From AC-69 sp044869895 (GTDB lineage: Bacteria > Actinomycetota > UBA4738 > HRBIN12): a stretch of 8,774 nt of DNA. The stretch covers positions 1-8,774 of the forward strand of contig JBIOXZ010000049.1 in NCBI GenBank assembly GCA_044869895.1, given 5' to 3'. Numbering within the stretch: the first letter of the stretch is position 1; each line of letters begins with the position of its first letter. The notes below the pieces were generated by a model. The model was not told the DNA's origin and did not search any database. It saw only the letters and a list, made by a program, of their open reading frames with translations. The position numbers were made by a program, and so were the translations under genes. Below are positions 5,944 to 8,774 of this stretch, one piece after another.

Positions 5944-5968
5944 GTTTGGGGCCGCGGGGCCAGGGTAA
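5944..5968 (+). promoter_or_regulatory. Second SigF/SigB-type promoter, upstream of the DUF2157-like gene
   Basis: GTTT at 5944-5947 and GGGTAA at 5963-5968 are 15 bases apart, within the range accepted for actinobacterial SigF promoters. Transcription would start near 5975 and run into the membrane gene at 6129, leaving a leader of about 150 bases. The leader contains a GC-rich hairpin (6024-6030 with 6037-6043) and no persuasive reading frame. Independent support is limited to the similar motif before the GlsB-like gene in the same window. Confidence 0.5.
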
Positions 5969-6128
5969 TCCAGACGCCGACGTCCCTCATCGGTGCAGGC
6001 GGCAAGGCGGCCGAGGCTCCGGGCCTGGGGGCCCCACCCCGGGGCAGCGCCGATGGGGACGGAGGGCTGACGAGGTCTCGGGTGCCGTGCGGGCGCAACA
6101 CCCGGGGCTTCGTCGCGTTCAGGATTGA

Positions 6129-6812
6129 TTGGCGCCCCGCCGGGGACGACCTTGCGCCGTGCGGCCAGGAAACGGTCTTCCGCGCCACCTCGATGAGTGG
6201 GTTCGGGCCTCGCTGATCACACAGACGCAGGCGGACGCGATCCGGACCTTCGAGGACCGCAGAACAGGCCGAGCATCCGTCACGCTGATCACCGAAGCTC
6301 TCGGCTACCTCGGCGCGGCCCTGGCGGCGGCCGCAGCAGCCGTCCTCGTCGGCCGGTCGTGGAACGAGGCGTCCCCGAGCCTTCGGATCCTCCCTCCCGG
6401 CGTGGCTTCACTCGTCATGGTAGCGGCCGGGTGGTCCCTTCGACGCACCGAGGATGCCGCCATCGCCCGGCTGGCAGGCGTGCTCTGGCTGCTCGCTGCC
6501 GGGCTGTCCGGCTGGTTCGGCGGACAGCTCGCCTCCGACGGCTTCAACGCGTCCGATCAGAGCGTCGTGCTCGGGGTCGGGGTCGGGGTCACCCTACCCG
6601 CCGTCCCGCTCTACCTCTTACGTCGGCGCACGCTTCAACAGCTTGCGGTGATCGCGGGCCTCTTGATCCTCGCGGCCGCTACCTTCTGGGGCTCGGGGAT
6701 GTCGGTCGGGCTCGCCTACCTTGTCATCGGGTTCGCTTGGACGGCGTTGGGGTGGATGGGACGGGCCGAGCCCCGACGCGTCTCACTTACCTCGGCCCCC
6801 TGGCCGGACTGA
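6129..6812 (+). CDS. DUF2157-like multi-helix membrane protein, N-terminal part of a frameshifted gene
   Basis: The 227-residue reading starts with a soluble segment HLDEWVRASLITQTQADAIR (20-39), which resembles the N-terminal helix-turn-helix-like part of DUF2157 membrane proteins. It then has about six helices (57-75, 86-103, 112-133, 145-164, 170-187, 192-210). It ends with SLTSAPWPD, which is not membrane-like. The natural continuation LTYLGPLAGLTGALVASG is in the -1 frame from about 6782, so one base is missing near 6774-6788. The start is also uncertain. The frame opens right at TTG 6129, preceded by AGGA at a short gap; GTG 6159 is an alternative without a ribosome binding site. Function in this family is unknown. 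A SigF-like promoter lies at 5944-5968. A triple GGGGTC repeat at 6573-6590 encodes VGVGV in the fourth helix. Confidence 0.65.
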   Translation: MAPRRGRPCAVRPGNGLPRHLDEWVRASLITQTQADAIRTFEDRRTGRASVTLITEALGYLGAALAAAAAAVLVGRSWNEASPSLRILPPGVASLVMVAAGWSLRRTEDAAIARLAGVLWLLAAGLSGWFGGQLASDGFNASDQSVVLGVGVGVTLPAVPLYLLRRRTLQQLAVIAGLLILAAATFWGSGMSVGLAYLVIGFAWTALGWMGRAEPRRVSLTSAPWPD

Positions 6813-7069
6813 CAGGAGCCTTGGTCGCGAGCGGGGACAGGACGAACGTGGGCGTATGGCTGGCCATCGCGATCTCGGTTGGCCTCGTCGCGGCGAGCGT
6901 TTCGCCGCGGCACACGCCGATGCTCGGGCTGGGGGTCGCGGGCCTGTTCGCCTTCTCGGTCTGGGCCATCGGCTACTACTTCGGCGAGACGATCGGCACC
7001 CCGCTCGTCCTGCTCAACTCCGAGCCCTTCAGCCCGGCATGCCCTCCAGCTTTGCCTTCAGGTTCCTGA
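6783..7069 (+). pseudogene. C-terminal part of the DUF2157-like gene in the -1 frame, apparently truncated
   Basis: In the -1 frame this segment encodes about 95 residues with further membrane helices (LTYLGPLAGLTGALVASG, VGVWLAIAISVGLVAASV, PMLGLGVAGLFAFSVWAIGYYFG) and the family-like stretch ETIGTPLVLL. Joined to the 6129 reading it would make a protein of about 313 residues. After LVLL the sequence becomes NSEPFSPACPPALPSGS, where relatives usually have one more hydrophobic helix. Its last 41 bases overlap the end of the convergent SRPBCC gene at 7029. A lost base plus a missing end suggests a decaying gene. It has no ribosome binding site of its own. An assembly error would explain the frame but not the altered end. 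Confidence 0.6.
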
Positions 7070-7481
7070 GCGACTTCATGGCGTCACCCCGGATGGCCGG
7101 GTAGGCGATGTAGAAGACCATCGGGTTCCCGTCGCTCGTTAAGGACTTCTCGATCAGGGTGCCGCCGTCCGCGCCCGTGAACGTGAACGTGTTCTCGTAG
7201 TGCACATCCTGCTTGCCCTGCTGGTGATGGGTCACCGAGTACGCGAACGTCCCCGGCCGGTCGAACTTCGAGATCTCCAGGTCGGCCGAGACCGGCTTGC
7301 GGACGAACACCGCCTGCGATCGGTACTTCGCGCCGAGGTGGGGCGCTCCCCCGGAGACCGGGTCCATGCGCATCTTCGCGCTCGGGTTGGCCCATTCGGG
7401 ATGCCGGGAGACGTCCGAGACGTAGTCGAACGCCTGCTCTGGGCTCACCCCTTCTGCCTTGATGCGGAAATGCAACGCCAT
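7029..7481 (-). CDS. SRPBCC (START-like / polyketide cyclase type) family protein
   Basis: This is a 150-residue cytoplasmic protein with the START-like pattern: a first strand MALHFRIKAEGVSPEQAFDY leading into the helix with VSDVSRHPEWANPSAKMRM (residues 21-39), then alternating strands (YRSQAVFV, ADLEISKF, FAYSVTHH, YENTFTFTG, GGTLIEKSL) and a long C-terminal helix (AYPAIRGDAMKSLRNLKAKL). Such proteins bind hydrophobic ligands in a deep cavity; the ligand here is unknown. The start ATG 7481 has AGGAGG 5 bases upstream, so the longer reading up to 7640 is not needed. A well-formed promoter is at 7539-7567, with an inverted repeat over its -10 that may be an operator. The gene is divergent from the DinB2-like polymerase gene (138 bases between) and its 3' end overlaps the broken DUF2157-like gene. 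Confidence 0.88.
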   Translation of the reverse strand: MALHFRIKAEGVSPEQAFDYVSDVSRHPEWANPSAKMRMDPVSGGAPHLGAKYRSQAVFVRKPVSADLEISKFDRPGTFAYSVTHHQQGKQDVHYENTFTFTGADGGTLIEKSLTSDGNPMVFYIAYPAIRGDAMKSLRNLKAKLEGMPG

Positions 7482-7538
7482 CGTGCCCTCCTCTCGGCCG
7501 CGCACGGACACGCGGCGGAAACCATCGCCAGGGCCGGA

Positions 7539-7567
7539 ATTTAAGCCTTCGCTTACATAGGAGTCAA
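7539..7567 (-). promoter_or_regulatory. Housekeeping-type promoter of the SRPBCC gene
   Basis: On the minus strand TTGACT (7567-7562) and TTAAAT (7544-7539) are separated by exactly 17 bases, a good match to the sigma-70/SigA consensus. Transcription would begin near 7532, leaving about 50 bases of leader before ATG 7481. The AT-rich -10 stands out in GC-rich surroundings. Confidence 0.6.
7542..7555. promoter_or_regulatory. Inverted repeat over the SRPBCC promoter -10, possible operator
   Basis: TAAGC (7542-7546) and GCTTA (7551-7555) flank CTTC and overlap the -10 hexamer and spacer of the SRPBCC promoter. A repressor bound here would block transcription of that gene. The arms are short and no regulator gene is adjacent, so this is tentative. 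Confidence 0.35.
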
Positions 7568-7619
7568 CCCGCTGGGAGGAACCCCGCGTCATCTGGGCCA
7601 TTTCGGTCATGCTTGGTGC

Positions 7620-8648
7620 GTGGCCAGGTACGTGCTGCACATGGACCTCGACCAGTTCATCGCCGCGGTCGAGATGCTCCGGCGCCCGGAGATCAGGGAC
7701 AAGCCGGTGGTCGTGGGGGGCGACGGCGACCCCACGAAACGCGGCGTGGTCTCCACGGCCAATTACGAGGCCCGGCGGTTCGGGATCCGCTCGGCCATGC
7801 CCCTTCGGACGGCCTACAGGCGGGCCCCGGAGGCCGTGTTCCTCCCGGTGGACGCCGACGCGTACCTGGAGGCGTCACGCCGGGTGATGGACACGCTTCG
7901 GACCTTCCAGGCCGTGGTCGAGGTGGCCGGGTGGGACGAGGCGTTCATGGAGGTCGAGACCGACGACCCCGAGGGCCTGGCCCGCGAGGTCCAGAAGGCC
8001 GTGCTCGACCGGACGGAGCTGTGGTGCTCGATCGGGGTCGGCGACAACAAGCTCCGGGCCAAGATCGCGTCGGGGTTCGCCAAACGGGCCGGCGTGTACC
8101 GCCTGACCCGGGAGAACTGGTTCGAGGTCATGGGGCCGCTGCCGACGTCCGAGCTGTGGGGGATCGGGAAGAAGACCGCGCCGAAGCTGGAGGCCCTCGG
8201 GATCCGGACCGTGGAGGAGCTGGCCAACGCCGACGAGGAGATGCTCGCGGCGCGGTTCGGGCCGAGCACCGGCCCGTGGCTTCGGAGGCTGGGAACCGGC
8301 GAGGACGACTCGCCGGTGAGCTCCGAGCCCCACGTGCCGAGGGGCCGGGGACGCGAACGAACGTTCCAGCAGGACATCGCGGACCCCGACGAGGTCCGGC
8401 GTGAGGTGGCCGCCCTGGCCCGGCAGCTGGCCGAGGACCTGAAGGACGATGGCCGGCCCGCGGAGCGGGTGGTGGTGAAGGTCCGGTTCGCCCCGTTCTT
8501 CACCTCCACCCACGGCGTGCCGCTCGCCGAGCCGACCCTCGACCCCGACGCGATCGAGGCGGGCGCGCTGGCGGCGCTGGCGAAGTTCGACCTGGACCGG
8601 CCGGTCCGGCTGCTCGGGGTCCGCGCCGAGCTGCTCGTGTCGGACTGA
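7620..8648 (+). CDS. Y-family DNA polymerase IV, DinB2-like
   Basis: This is a 342-residue translesion DNA polymerase. The palm carries the metal-binding residues Asp9 and Asp11 in HMDLDQFIAAVE, and Asp106-Glu107 in GWDEAFMEV. The fingers segment VVSTANYEARRFGIRSAMPL (43-62) holds the conserved Tyr and Arg that contact the incoming nucleotide. SIGVGDNKLRAKIASGFAK (137-155) and the helix-hairpin-helix LWGIGKKTAPKLEALGI (179-195) follow. The little-finger domain extends from about 245 to the end. The sequence closely resembles mycobacterial DinB2, including LDQF in the active site and RPVRLLGVR near the C-terminus. No QxxLxLF-type clamp-binding motif is visible at the C-terminus. Residue 14, the steric-gate position, is Ile and not Phe or Tyr. 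GTG 7620 is chosen because it gives the same N-terminal length as DinB2; no good ribosome binding site precedes it. No LexA-like site is evident upstream. Confidence 0.93.
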   Translation: MARYVLHMDLDQFIAAVEMLRRPEIRDKPVVVGGDGDPTKRGVVSTANYEARRFGIRSAMPLRTAYRRAPEAVFLPVDADAYLEASRRVMDTLRTFQAVVEVAGWDEAFMEVETDDPEGLAREVQKAVLDRTELWCSIGVGDNKLRAKIASGFAKRAGVYRLTRENWFEVMGPLPTSELWGIGKKTAPKLEALGIRTVEELANADEEMLAARFGPSTGPWLRRLGTGEDDSPVSSEPHVPRGRGRERTFQQDIADPDEVRREVAALARQLAEDLKDDGRPAERVVVKVRFAPFFTSTHGVPLAEPTLDPDAIEAGALAALAKFDLDRPVRLLGVRAELLVSD

Positions 8649-8711
8649 GGGCTCATCCCGCCGAGACTTCTGGAGCCGCACTGGAGGCTCGAACGGCGTC
8701 CGCCTACGATC
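8649..8711 (+). promoter_or_regulatory. Short intergenic region with weak terminator hairpin and possible -10 element
   Basis: GAGCC at 8673-8677 pairs with GGCTC at 8686-8690, a 5-bp stem that is a weak terminator candidate for the polymerase gene. TACGAT at 8705-8710 fits the actinobacterial -10 pattern TANNNT. It would start transcription near 8717-8718, at the GTG of the next gene, which would then be leaderless. The -35 region is poor. Confidence 0.35.
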
Positions 8712-8774
8712 ATGCACGTGCACGGCCTCATCTTCATCTCCTTTCGGGACTACCTGGCCGCGGTCCATGGCACT
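8712..8774 (+). CDS. Start of a possible heme-NO-binding (H-NOX-like) family protein, cut by the window end
   Basis: Only 21 codons are present: MHVHGLIFISFRDYLAAVHG plus Thr. The segment MHGLIF followed by FRDYLAAVHG resembles the beginning of bacterial heme-NO-binding domain proteins, which start with a short strand (M-x-G-hydrophobic) and a helix ending in HG or YG. The heme-ligand histidine lies further on and is not visible, so the call is tentative. The start may be ATG 8712 or, more likely, GTG 8718, which gives MHGLIF directly. Neither has a ribosome binding site, and TACGAT at 8705-8710 is placed for a leaderless mRNA beginning at 8718. The codon choice (strong G/C at third positions) agrees with a real gene. 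Confidence 0.5.
   Translation, partial: MHVHGLIFISFRDYLAAVHGT

Noticed and set aside
5946..6128. A 60-codon frame in the leader of the DUF2157-like gene
   Set aside because: Its start overlaps the putative -35 element, it has no ribosome binding site, and its composition is typical of random GC-rich sequence.
5194..6216. A 340-codon plus-strand frame opposite the acyltransferase
   Set aside because: It is rich in His, Arg, Pro and Asp without domains and is opposite a clearly real membrane protein gene.
6573..6590. Three tandem GGGGTC units as a phase-variable repeat
   Set aside because: The unit is a multiple of three, so slippage would not change the frame, and the GVGV residues it encodes fit a membrane helix.

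Overview
This window is high-GC bacterial DNA that looks like chromosome from an Actinomycetota lineage, probably an uncultured or soil-type one. The evidence is the clpS-DUF2017 gene pair at the left end (a characteristic actinobacterial arrangement), a DinB2-type Y-family polymerase that resembles the mycobacterial enzyme, GTG and TTG starts, purine-rich Shine-Dalgarno sites, and two GTTT-N15/16-GGGTA motifs of the SigF/SigB type. I cannot assign a genus. I see no tRNA, rRNA, CRISPR array, transposase, integrase or plasmid replication gene.

Layout. 1-558 (minus): start of a DUF2017 gene preceded without a gap by clpS, the adaptor that delivers N-degron substrates to the ClpAP/ClpCP protease. 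584-625: a perfect 17-bp hairpin separates clpS from the next unit. 649-1805 (minus): three closely spaced genes, read in the order four-helix membrane protein, basic Rho-N-like small protein, 55-residue single-helix membrane protein, each with a strong ribosome binding site. 1909-2218 (plus): a GlsB/YeaQ-type stress membrane gene behind a SigF-like promoter, with its C-terminal coding moved into the -1 frame by one missing base. 2476-4590 (plus): a secreted subtilisin-family (S8) protease with signal peptide, prodomain, complete catalytic triad, PPC-like domain, polyproline linker and C-terminal beta domain. 4588-4629: a hairpin shared by the convergent stop codons of the protease and the next gene. 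4627-5895 (minus): an acyltransferase-3 family membrane enzyme. 5944-7069 (plus): a second SigF-like promoter and a multi-helix DUF2157-like membrane gene that is frameshifted and appears to lack its 3' end. 7029-7481 (minus): an SRPBCC (START-like) protein with a good housekeeping-type promoter. 7620-8648 (plus): a DinB2-like translesion polymerase with an isoleucine at the steric-gate position. 8712-8774 (plus): the first codons of a possible heme-NO-binding family protein.

How it fits together. The common thread is general stress and envelope physiology: protein quality control (ClpS), small membrane proteins, SigF-type promoters, a secreted protease and a translesion polymerase. These are separate transcription units rather than one dedicated system. 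I did not find a convincing new multi-gene system. The most useful observations are two single-base frame breaks in genes that both lie behind SigF-like promoters, the non-aromatic steric gate of the polymerase, and several well-formed intergenic hairpins.
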